Source of the DNA: Methanomassiliicoccus sp. UBA386 | Lineage (GTDB): Archaea; Thermoplasmatota; Thermoplasmata; Methanomassiliicoccales; Methanomassiliicoccaceae | DNA length: 6,526 nucleotides | Direction: 5' to 3' | NCBI GenBank assembly: GCA_002498285.1 | Contig: DAGU01000093.1 | Span: 2,034-8,559 of the forward strand | In this document: piece after piece, positions 1-5,050 of the stretch | Layout: each line of letters starts with the position of its first letter | Numbering within the stretch: the stretch's first letter is position 1 | Notes under the pieces: generated by a model | Database searches by the model: none | Told to the model about the DNA's origin: nothing | Seen by the model: only the letters and a program-made list of their open reading frames with translations | Position numbers and translations under genes: made by a program

Positions 1-396
1 CAACTGTCGGTCCCTTCCACGGGGGTCAAGCTCCATCAGGACTGGCTGCTGCCAGATGCCCAGGTCGAGCTTGCCCTGGTGAAAGGGTATGACCAGGGAC
101 GGACCGAGGAACGATGCGCGGATATGGGAATGGCCATTGCCATCCCCCCAGCGCAGGTGATGCTCATACTCCATCTCTTTAGGCATCAGCCTCTGAAGGG
201 CCTCGCGCATGTCCTTCTGCAGGCCGCCCTCGTACTCTATGGTGAACAGGGCACAGGTTGAATGGGGAACGAATGCGCATAGGAGGCCCTCGCGGAGGCC
301 TGAGTTCCTAAGCGCGTCTGTCAGCGTTACGGTTAGATCGACGATGCTTCCTTCAGCTTTCGTCCTTATCTGTATCTGTTCCCTATGGCTCCCCAT
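1..396 (-). CDS. yjbQ: YjbQ/UPF0047 family protein (secondary thiamine-phosphate synthase-like), 3' end cut by window edge
   Basis: The minus-strand frame from the ATG at 396 stays open to position 1, giving 132 residues without a stop. The family is usually about 135-140 residues, so only a few C-terminal residues should be missing. Seen: a VPHST motif at 43-47; a GDGNGHSHI motif at 84-92 followed by a conserved ASFLGPS stretch; LGIWQQ at 112-117; and a basic DPRGRDR tail. These match UPF0047/YjbQ in order and spacing. The conserved histidines (45, 80, 89, 91) probably form a ligand or metal site (inference). E. coli YjbQ has weak thiamine phosphate synthase activity, but the physiological role in archaea is unsettled, so the function is tentative. 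No signal peptide is seen, so it should be cytosolic. It is transcribed divergently from the HTH gene, with a TATA-like box about 35 nt upstream. In-frame GTG and TTG codons upstream of the ATG are less likely starts. Confidence 0.88.
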   Translation of the reverse strand, partial: MGSHREQIQIRTKAEGSIVDLTVTLTDALRNSGLREGLLCAFVPHSTCALFTIEYEGGLQKDMREALQRLMPKEMEYEHHLRWGDGNGHSHIRASFLGPSLVIPFHQGKLDLGIWQQPVLMELDPRGRDRQL

Positions 397-426
397 ACCT
401 AAATCTACCACCGCTACCAAAGGGCG

Positions 427-435
427 AGTATAAGT
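427..435 (-). promoter_or_regulatory. TATA-like box for the yjbQ-like gene
   Basis: Read on the minus strand the site is ACTTATACT, centred about 35 nt upstream of the ATG at 396. Archaeal transcription usually starts about 25 nt downstream of the box centre, which gives a leader of roughly 10 nt. The call rests on position and AT content in a GC-rich background. No mapped transcript start is available. Confidence 0.45.
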
Positions 436-499
436 AGATGATGGATGCGCCGGTAGGCACTGATTACTTTAGCCAGATGTATCGCGGGCAGAATATTCC

Positions 500-508
500 T
501 ATAAAAGC
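500..508 (+). promoter_or_regulatory. TATA box for the HTH gene
   Basis: CTATAAAAG is centred 32 nt upstream of the GTG at 536. This nearly equals the box-to-start spacing at TFS (33 nt) and proA (31 nt). It predicts a leader of only a few nucleotides and favours GTG 536 as the start of the downstream gene. Confidence 0.55.
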
Positions 509-535
509 CGAAAAGAAAGGGAAGGGTTATTAAAC

Positions 536-916
536 GTGATAGGTCTCGCCATTCTAGTGTCCGAGAACATGGCTTTATCGAACAATGGCTGGGCTCGCGC
601 CCAATCCGACAAGGTCTGGCTTAGTTCGGGCTTCCGCGTCATGCTGATCAAGATGGGCATCGATAAGGCGGGCAGCGTCAACCAGCTGGGAAGGGAGCTG
701 GGTTACCGCTCCCGGGTGCATCCGGGATGGAGCATACGGCAGATCCTGGTGGGCAAGCAGCCGTTCCCCCTGGACCGCCTCAGGGCGATGGCCGAGTTCC
801 TGGAATATCCCCTGGAAGACATACTGCGCCATCAGACCAGCCATTCATCGGTGACGGTGGAGAACACTCGCAGGGCCCTTGAGGCCAACGGCATGCCCTT
901 CTTCATACCCCGGTGA
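536..916 (+). CDS. small helix-turn-helix protein, putative transcription regulator
   Basis: A 126-residue protein of no named family that I recognise. Residues about 48-98 look like a Cro/CI-type helix-turn-helix: SVNQLGRELGY fits the first helix of the pair, WSIRQILVGKQ fits the recognition helix, and PLDRLRAMAEFLEYPLEDIL resembles the helices that close such folds. The insertion YRSRVHPG between the two HTH helices is longer than in the canonical motif, so this would be a variant. A short tail (99-126) ends in FFIPR. There is no membrane segment. The start chosen is GTG 536 because a TATA box lies 32 nt upstream, which implies a leaderless mRNA. GTG 557 and ATG 569 are alternatives that would trim 7 or 11 residues ahead of the HTH. 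It is divergent from the yjbQ-like gene and could act on either flanking promoter, but that is inference. It ends in TGA with no obvious terminator before the next gene. Confidence 0.72.
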   Translation: MIGLAILVSENMALSNNGWARAQSDKVWLSSGFRVMLIKMGIDKAGSVNQLGRELGYRSRVHPGWSIRQILVGKQPFPLDRLRAMAEFLEYPLEDILRHQTSHSSVTVENTRRALEANGMPFFIPR

Positions 917-961
917 GCCCTCGCATCCTCGTGCTGGATATTATGTCGCGGCGATAAATGA

Positions 962-967
962 TTTATA
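962..967 (+). promoter_or_regulatory. TATA-like box upstream of the membrane-protein gene
   Basis: TTTATA lies inside a 13-bp near-palindrome (ATAAAT-G-ATTTAT, 954-966). The box centre is about 25 nt before an ATG at 989 and about 62 nt before the TTG at 1027. A transcript would therefore start close to the small upstream ORF. Confidence 0.45.
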
Positions 968-988
968 GTCCGCATGGCATAACCTAGA

Positions 989-1030
989 ATGTCGGACATT
1001 CGTCCGACCCGGGATGGGGTCTGCACTTGA
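989..1030 (+). other. possible 13-codon upstream ORF overlapping the next start codon
   Basis: ATG at 989 opens a frame encoding MSDIRPTRDGVCT that stops at the TGA at 1028-1030. The stop overlaps the TTG start (1027-1029) of the membrane protein in a TTGA arrangement. This resembles the ATGA overlaps used for translational coupling elsewhere in this window. The predicted transcript start falls close to this ATG, so it could be read as a leaderless leader peptide. It is very short and may be chance, or it may be the true N-terminus of the next protein broken by a one-base indel. Confidence 0.3.
991..1008 (+). repeat. perfect 7-bp inverted repeat / hairpin at the start of the upstream ORF
   Basis: Arms GTCGGAC (991-997) and GTCCGAC (1002-1008) are exact reverse complements separated by ATTC. 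In RNA this is a stable GC-rich stem with a tetraloop at the 5' end of the mRNA. In DNA it is an 18-bp operator-like site just downstream of the predicted promoter. No T-run follows, so a terminator is unlikely. Confidence 0.6.
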
Positions 1031-1920
1031 GGAAACGCGGTCGCATACGTGACGAGGCGACGAGCTCGCTGGTACGCAATGGAGTATACCATCTCGCTGA
1101 CACGTATGACGATGTGGAGGCCAAGAAGTTCGACGGCCCCGTGGTCTACAGCTTCTGGAGCGCGGTGAAGTACACCTTTGGCCTATCCCTCCTGCTGTGG
1201 TGGTTGCCTGTGTTCGGGCAGATGATCGCCGGATACGTGGGCGGAAGGAGGGCCGGATCGCCCTGGAAGGGCATGGTGGCGGCCATGATCCCGGTGGCGT
1301 TCTTCTTCCTCATCGATGAGCTGGTCGCCATGGGCATCGTTCCCACGGTGTGGTTCGGCATCGATCTCTCTCCGGCGGCCATGATGGCGCTCATCGGGAC
1401 CATCATGCCGGTCGTTCAGCCTTATCTGGAGTTCGTCAACATGTATCTGACGTCCTTCTTCTCCTCCCTGCAGACCGCCACCGAGCTGGGCTTCGACAGC
1501 TACATAATCACCGTGGCGTTCGCCTACATCGGAGGCGTGCTCTCCTTGCAGAACCGGCGCGAGATGGAGCTGCTGTCAAAGATGAGCCGGGGCAACAACA
1601 CCACCGTCGTCCTGGAAGGCAACACCTTCCAGACCGCCCCCGCCAGGACCAGGAGGGCGGAGATGGGGTTCTCCGACCTGGATGCCGTAACTGCCTCCAA
1701 CGATGACGGCATTTCCCCGCGCTCGTTCAGGCGGGCCATGTATGACGAGGAGCTGTTCGATTCCCTCACTGACGAGGAGAGGAGGAGCCTCAGGGATCGG
1801 GCCCAGGACATGGTCGCCCAGCAGAGGCAGCTTGAACGGAGGCTCCGCCGGGCGGCGGAGGAGGAGCGATCCCTGCGGGCCCGCACCGCCGACGACTCCC
1901 TGGACTGGGAGTTCATCTGA
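1027..1920 (+). CDS. membrane protein of unknown function with a charged coiled-coil C-terminal tail
   Basis: A 297-residue protein I cannot assign to a named family. Residues 1-45 are polar. Hydrophobic segments follow at about 48-72, 82-104, 117-132 and 158-174, giving three or four membrane spans. Between the first two is a glycine-rich motif, PVFGQMIAGYVGGRRAGSPW (61-80), of a type I associate with small archaeal membrane proteins of unknown role. Residues 175-297 are soluble and highly charged, and 245-287 is an Arg/Glu-rich probable coiled coil ending in DSLDWEFI. It may be a membrane anchor or scaffold, but no catalytic motif is visible. The start is TTG 1027, the only usual start codon between the upstream in-frame stop (985) and GTG 1114. 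The weak start, and the 13-codon ORF overlapping it, suggest low or coupled translation. The reading frame is convincing from its hydrophobic pattern and third-position GC. Confidence 0.8.
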   Translation: MRKRGRIRDEATSSLVRNGVYHLADTYDDVEAKKFDGPVVYSFWSAVKYTFGLSLLLWWLPVFGQMIAGYVGGRRAGSPWKGMVAAMIPVAFFFLIDELVAMGIVPTVWFGIDLSPAAMMALIGTIMPVVQPYLEFVNMYLTSFFSSLQTATELGFDSYIITVAFAYIGGVLSLQNRREMELLSKMSRGNNTTVVLEGNTFQTAPARTRRAEMGFSDLDAVTASNDDGISPRSFRRAMYDEELFDSLTDEERRSLRDRAQDMVAQQRQLERRLRRAAEEERSLRARTADDSLDWEFI

Positions 1921-1945
1921 CCGGCCATGCGTTCTCACAGAACCA

Positions 1946-1955
1946 TTTTATATAT
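1946..1955 (+). promoter_or_regulatory. TATA box for tfs
   Basis: TTTTATATAT is a very good archaeal TATA box in a GC-rich background. It is centred about 33 nt upstream of the ATG at 1983, so the mRNA should carry almost no leader. Confidence 0.7.
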
Positions 1956-1982
1956 GCATCATTTTCGAGAGTCGGTTTTAAT

Positions 1983-2318
1983 ATGTTCTGTCCCAAGTGC
2001 GGCAGCATAATGCGGCCAAAGGAAAAGGGCAAGTCCGAGCTTGTGTGCAGCAAACCCGAATGCGCCAACAAGGAGAAGGTAGACAACCTTGCCAAGGGAG
2101 CCACCATGATCATCCGGACCGAGATGACCAAGAAGGAGGTGGAGGACTGTCCCGTGGTGGGAAGTGCGGAGAGCATCATGCCCACCACCGACGCGACCTG
2201 CCCAAAATGTTCCCATCCGAAGGCATACTGGTACCTCAGGCAGACCCGCAAGGCCGATGAGCCGGAGACGACCTTCCTCACCTGCTGCTCCTGTGGCCAC
2301 AAGTGGCGTGCCTATTGA
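1983..2318 (+). CDS. tfs: transcription factor S (TFS), archaeal RNA polymerase transcript-cleavage factor
   Basis: A 111-residue protein with two zinc ribbons, the usual TFS size and plan. The N-terminal ribbon has C3, C6, C22 and C27 and resembles the RpoM/Rpb9 type. After a linker comes a TFIIS-type C-terminal ribbon with C73, C76, C101 and C104. Its hairpin motif QTRKADEP carries D92 and E93, the acidic pair that in TFS/TFIIS enters the polymerase funnel and stimulates cleavage of backtracked RNA. The protein ends in HKWRAY, as family members do. C102 is an extra cysteine inside the second ribbon. All metal and catalytic residues are present, so an active factor is expected rather than an inhibitory paralogue that has lost the acidic pair. 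It has its own TATA box and an apparently leaderless start. PCNA follows 72 nt downstream with a separate promoter, although read-through is possible because no terminator separates them. Confidence 0.96.
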   Translation: MFCPKCGSIMRPKEKGKSELVCSKPECANKEKVDNLAKGATMIIRTEMTKKEVEDCPVVGSAESIMPTTDATCPKCSHPKAYWYLRQTRKADEPETTFLTCCSCGHKWRAY

Positions 2319-2337
2319 CCCAGCGCAGCCATGGAAG

Positions 2338-2346
2338 TTTATATTA
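2338..2346 (+). promoter_or_regulatory. TATA box for the PCNA gene
   Basis: TTTATATTA is centred about 49 nt upstream of the ATG at 2391, which predicts a leader of about 20-25 nt. The leader contains a GGGGG run at 2380-2384, six nucleotides before the ATG, that can serve as a Shine-Dalgarno site. Unlike the TFS gene next door, this transcript is not leaderless. Confidence 0.62.
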
Positions 2347-2390
2347 TGGAAAACGCGTTTACCTTGAACTCATAGATTTGGGGGAATTTG

Positions 2391-3128
2391 ATGTTTCACG
2401 CTAAGATAAAATCGGAGGCTCTTAAAGGCATAGTCGATGTGGTCTCCACTCTAGTGGATGAGGCAAAGTTCAACATTAATGCCGACGGCTTCGATCTGAA
2501 GGCGGTCGACCCCGCCCACGTTGCCATGATCGAGATGAAGGTGGAGAAAGGTGCCTTCGAAGAGTTCGCCGCCGACGAGACCGAGCTCGGTGTAGACCTC
2601 GACAAGATCAAGGAGGTCCTCAGACTGGCCCGCTCCGGGGACATAATCGAGATGGAGCAGGACGAGGAGAAGAGCCGCCTCATCCTTCACGTCGGGAACA
2701 TCACCCGCCGCATGAACCTTGTGGACATCACCGGTATGAGCGACCCCAGGGTGCCCAACCTTTCCCTTCCCGCCCTGGTGGCGGTGACCTCTGACGAGCT
2801 CCAGAAGGGCATCCGCGCCGCCGAGTCGGTCAGCGACCACATAGCCCTCACCGCGACCCCCGAAGGCTTTGAGATGTACTCGGAAGGAGACACCGACTCG
2901 GCGACCCTGCACCTGCCCAAGGATCTCCTCATATCCCTGGAATGCGACGAGCGGGTTAGGAGCCTATTCCCATTGGACTACTTCTCCAACATGGTTCGTT
3001 CGATCCCCGCGGGCTCAGTGGTATCCATCAATCTGGGGAGCGACTACCCGGTGAAGCTGGAGTTCGAGATCGCCGACAAGAAGGGCTCGGTCAGATATCT
3101 TCTCGCCCCCAGGATCGAGAGCGATTGA
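2391..3128 (+). CDS. pcn: DNA polymerase sliding clamp (PCNA)
   Basis: A 245-residue protein, the standard length of archaeal PCNA. Three copies form a ring on DNA that tethers polymerases, the flap endonuclease and ligase I. Seen: GFDLKAVDPAHVAMIEM at 33-49, the typical first-domain strand region; the inter-domain segment at about 117-130 (SDPRVPNLSLP); PLDYFSNM at 194-201; and the C-terminal YLLAPRIE at 236-243, the clamp signature whose neighbourhood binds PIP-box partners. No insertions or missing segments are apparent. ATG 2391 is chosen over the in-frame TTG at 2388 because MFHAKIKSEALK matches the usual PCNA N-terminus and a GGGGG site is well spaced. This appears to be a single homotrimeric-type clamp. 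PCNA and TFS genes lie close together in some other euryarchaea (from memory), so the pairing looks ancestral. A stem-loop and T-run follow. Confidence 0.97.
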   Translation: MFHAKIKSEALKGIVDVVSTLVDEAKFNINADGFDLKAVDPAHVAMIEMKVEKGAFEEFAADETELGVDLDKIKEVLRLARSGDIIEMEQDEEKSRLILHVGNITRRMNLVDITGMSDPRVPNLSLPALVAVTSDELQKGIRAAESVSDHIALTATPEGFEMYSEGDTDSATLHLPKDLLISLECDERVRSLFPLDYFSNMVRSIPAGSVVSINLGSDYPVKLEFEIADKKGSVRYLLAPRIESD

Positions 3129-3170
3129 GCAAACCCCTTCCCGACAAACATCTTTACCCTTTCCGTACGC

Positions 3171-3219
3171 CCTTTCCAACAAGGCCCCTGGCTTTTGAAA
3201 GGAATCGGGAAAGTTTTTT
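3171..3219 (+). terminator. stem-loop plus T-run downstream of PCNA
   Basis: CCTTTC (3171-3176) pairs with GAAAGG (3197-3202), and inside it AAGGCC (3181-3186) pairs with GGCTTT (3190-3195) with one G-U pair and a CCT loop. A run of six T follows at 3214-3219. The T-run lies 11 nt after the stem, farther than in a classic intrinsic terminator. Archaeal termination depends mainly on T-runs, so this is plausible but not certain. The same T-run forms part of the next promoter. Confidence 0.4.
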
Positions 3220-3234
3220 AATGATATCCCGATT
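3203..3234 (+). repeat. 8-bp inverted repeat bracketing the transketolase promoter
   Basis: AATCGGGA (3203-3210) and TCCCGATT (3227-3234) are exact reverse complements separated by 16 nt that contain the TATA-like element. A third related copy, TTCCCGA, lies at 3138-3144. The position suggests an operator that would block TBP/TFB or polymerase access. No regulator can be named. Confidence 0.5.
3214..3223 (+). promoter_or_regulatory. TATA-like box for the transketolase-transaldolase operon
   Basis: TTTTTTAATG is the best AT-rich element upstream of the operon, about 42 nt before GTG 3261 and 51 nt before TTG 3270. Transcription would start near 3245, leaving a short leader with a GAGGTG site at 3258-3263. 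Confidence 0.5.
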
Positions 3235-3260
3235 ATTGACCGAATCCCACTCTACCCGAG

Positions 3261-4106
3261 GTGCCAAATTTGCCCTTGTATGATGACAAAACCATTAAGA
3301 TGCTGGAATCAAAGGCGAACATTATCCGCCGGCACGTTATTAAAATGACCTTCACAGCTCAGTCAGGCCATCCCGGCGGTTCACTGTCCTACGCCGATAT
3401 CCTCTCCGCGCTTTACTTCCAGGTGATGAATCACCGGCCCGTGGACCCCCAATGGGAAGACCGCGACCGCCTGGTGCTTTCCAAGGGCCATGCCGCACCT
3501 GCTTACTACGCTGCCCTAGCCGAGTCCGGCTACATCCCCGTGGACGAACTGCTGAGCCTGCGAAAGCTTGGCTCCAATCTGCAGGGGCACCCCTGCCGGC
3601 AGAAGACCCCCGGGGTTGAGATGTCCACGGGCTCCCTGGGACAGGGACTAAGTGTCGCCAACGGCATGGCGCTGGCGGCCAAGCTGGACCGCCGCCCCTG
3701 CCGCATCTACTGCCTGTGCGGGGACGGAGAGATGGAGGAGGGGCAGAACTGGGAGGCCGCCATGCTGGCGTCCCATTACAAGTTGGATAACATCACCGCC
3801 TTCATCGACCGCAACATGATGCAGATTGACGGGCCCACCGAGAACGTCATGTCGCTGGAACCCCTGGCGGACAAGTGGCGGGCCTTTGGATGGAACGTTC
3901 TGGAGATCAACGGGCATGACATGCGTCAGATTCTGGAGGCCTGCGACAAGGCGTCCCAGGTAAAGGGTAAGCCCACCATGATCATCGCCCACACCATCAA
4001 GGGAAAGGGCGTCTCCTTCATGGAGGGGGCGGTGGCCTTCCATGGGAAGGCCCCCAATCCGGACGAGTATCGCATCGCCCTCAAGGAACTGGGGGAATCG
4101 TCATGA
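3261..4106 (+). CDS. transketolase, N-terminal (thiamine-diphosphate-binding) subunit
   Basis: A 281-residue protein matching the first third of a full-length transketolase, the usual archaeal split form. It binds the pyrophosphate of thiamine diphosphate and Mg. Seen: SGHPGGSLS (35-43), KGHAAPAYYAAL (76-87), STGSLGQGLSVANGMALA (122-139), and the ThDP motif starting GDGEMEEGQNWEA at 154-166 and ending in LDN (175-177). DRNMMQIDGPTE follows at 183-194. H37, H77, H110 and H261 are candidate active-site histidines. With the C-terminal subunit it should transfer two-carbon ketol units between sugar phosphates. The start is uncertain: GTG 3261 is the longest form, but GAGGTG at 3258-3263 is an ideal Shine-Dalgarno site for TTG 3270, which would remove three residues. 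It is the first gene of the operon; its TGA overlaps the next ATG (ATGA). Confidence 0.95.
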   Translation: MPNLPLYDDKTIKMLESKANIIRRHVIKMTFTAQSGHPGGSLSYADILSALYFQVMNHRPVDPQWEDRDRLVLSKGHAAPAYYAALAESGYIPVDELLSLRKLGSNLQGHPCRQKTPGVEMSTGSLGQGLSVANGMALAAKLDRRPCRIYCLCGDGEMEEGQNWEAAMLASHYKLDNITAFIDRNMMQIDGPTENVMSLEPLADKWRAFGWNVLEINGHDMRQILEACDKASQVKGKPTMIIAHTIKGKGVSFMEGAVAFHGKAPNPDEYRIALKELGESS

Positions 4107-5050
4107 AGTGGGTCTACACCAGCCAGAGGAAGGAGTACGCCAATGCCCTGACCGAGCTGGGAAGGACCCGCACCGACGTGGTGGTGCTCGACGCCGACCT
4201 ATCGTCCAGCACCAGGACCGTCGAGTTCGCCAAGAAGTTCCCTGAGAGGTTCTTCAACTGCGGCATCGCCGAACAGAACATGATGGGCACCGCGGCTGGA
4301 CTGGCGGCGAGCGGCAAGGTGGTGTTCGCCTCGACCTTCGCGGTCTTCGCCACCGGCCGGTGCTGGGACCAGATCAGGCAGTCCATCGCCTACCCCAATC
4401 TGGACGTCAAGATCGTGGCGACGCACGCCGGCATCACCGTGGGCGGCGACGGCGCCTCGCACCAGGCCCTGGAGGACATAGGCCTCATGAGGTCGCTGCC
4501 CAACATGACAGTGATCGTGCCAGCGGACGGCATAGAGGCGTACAAGGCGGTGAAGGCCGTCGCCGACCACTGCGGCCCCTGCTATGTCCGTCTCGGAAGA
4601 GCGGACGTCCCAATGCTGACGTCCGTGGACTCGGAGTTCATCATCGGCAAGGCCGCCGTGCTCCGGGAAGGCAGCGACGTCACCCTGGTCGGCTGCGGCC
4701 AGATGGTGGCCGCCTGCATGGACGCTGCCGAGGAGCTGCACAAGAGGGGGGTGGAGGCGGAGGTCATCAACATGTCCACCGTCAAGCCTCTGGACGAAGA
4801 GGTCCTGCTGCGCTCCGTGGAGAAGACCGGGGCGGTGGTGACCGCTGAAGAGCACAGCATCACCACCGGGCTCGGGAGCGCCGTGGCCTCGGTGCTCGGA
4901 GAGAACCTCCCGTCCCCCATGAAGATGATAGGGACGCCCGACTGTTTCGGCGAGTCGGGGGAGAGCGAGGAACTTATGCGCCGTTATGGCCTCACCGCGG
5001 AGAGGGTCGCCCTGGCCGCTGAAGAGGTCATCCGGAGGAAGAAACAATGA
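4103..5050 (+). CDS. transketolase, C-terminal (pyrimidine-binding and C-domain) subunit
   Basis: A 315-residue protein equal to the middle and C-terminal domains of transketolase. Seen: FFNCGIAEQNMMGTAAGLA (50-68), where E57 is the conserved glutamate that protonates the ThDP aminopyrimidine and activates the cofactor; GGDGASHQALEDIGLMR (114-130) with H120 in the usual substrate-binding position; YVRLGRADVP (161-170); and the C-domain from about 185, with the conserved EEHSITTGLGSAVA at 249-262. Together with the N-terminal subunit these residues make a complete active site, so neither half should work alone. The split lies between the two ThDP-binding domains, the normal position in archaea, so it is not a recent frameshift. 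Start ATG 4103 overlaps the upstream TGA as ATGA, with GGGGG at 4091-4095 as ribosome site. The transaldolase start overlaps its own stop in the same way. A DXS-like or other ThDP enzyme is less likely given the neighbours. Confidence 0.95.
   Translation: MKWVYTSQRKEYANALTELGRTRTDVVVLDADLSSSTRTVEFAKKFPERFFNCGIAEQNMMGTAAGLAASGKVVFASTFAVFATGRCWDQIRQSIAYPNLDVKIVATHAGITVGGDGASHQALEDIGLMRSLPNMTVIVPADGIEAYKAVKAVADHCGPCYVRLGRADVPMLTSVDSEFIIGKAAVLREGSDVTLVGCGQMVAACMDAAEELHKRGVEAEVINMSTVKPLDEEVLLRSVEKTGAVVTAEEHSITTGLGSAVASVLGENLPSPMKMIGTPDCFGESGESEELMRRYGLTAERVALAAEEVIRRKKQ
5034..5038 (+). promoter_or_regulatory. ribosome-binding site for transaldolase inside the transketolase gene
   Basis: GGAGG lies eight nucleotides before ATG 5047, inside the last codons of the transketolase C-terminal subunit. 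It is the strongest Shine-Dalgarno match in the window and supports independent or coupled initiation at the ATGA overlap. Confidence 0.75.

Noticed and set aside
79..433. Two plus-strand short open frames at the left edge
   Set aside because: Both are antisense to the YjbQ-like gene, whose minus-strand frame has the conserved motifs.
4360..4848. Plus-strand open frame inside the transketolase C subunit gene
   Set aside because: An Arg/Gly/Pro-rich out-of-frame shadow with no recognisable domain; the main frame carries all conserved residues.
4199..5047. Long minus-strand open frame (282 codons) opposite the transketolase C subunit
   Set aside because: It lies wholly within a confidently identified gene. 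Its translation is rich in His, Gly and Arg without any motif, as expected from the antisense of GC-rich coding DNA.
3261..5050. Transketolase gene broken by a recent frameshift or stop
   Set aside because: The split falls between domains, both halves are intact with their own ribosome sites and ATGA overlap, and two-subunit transketolases are normal in archaea.
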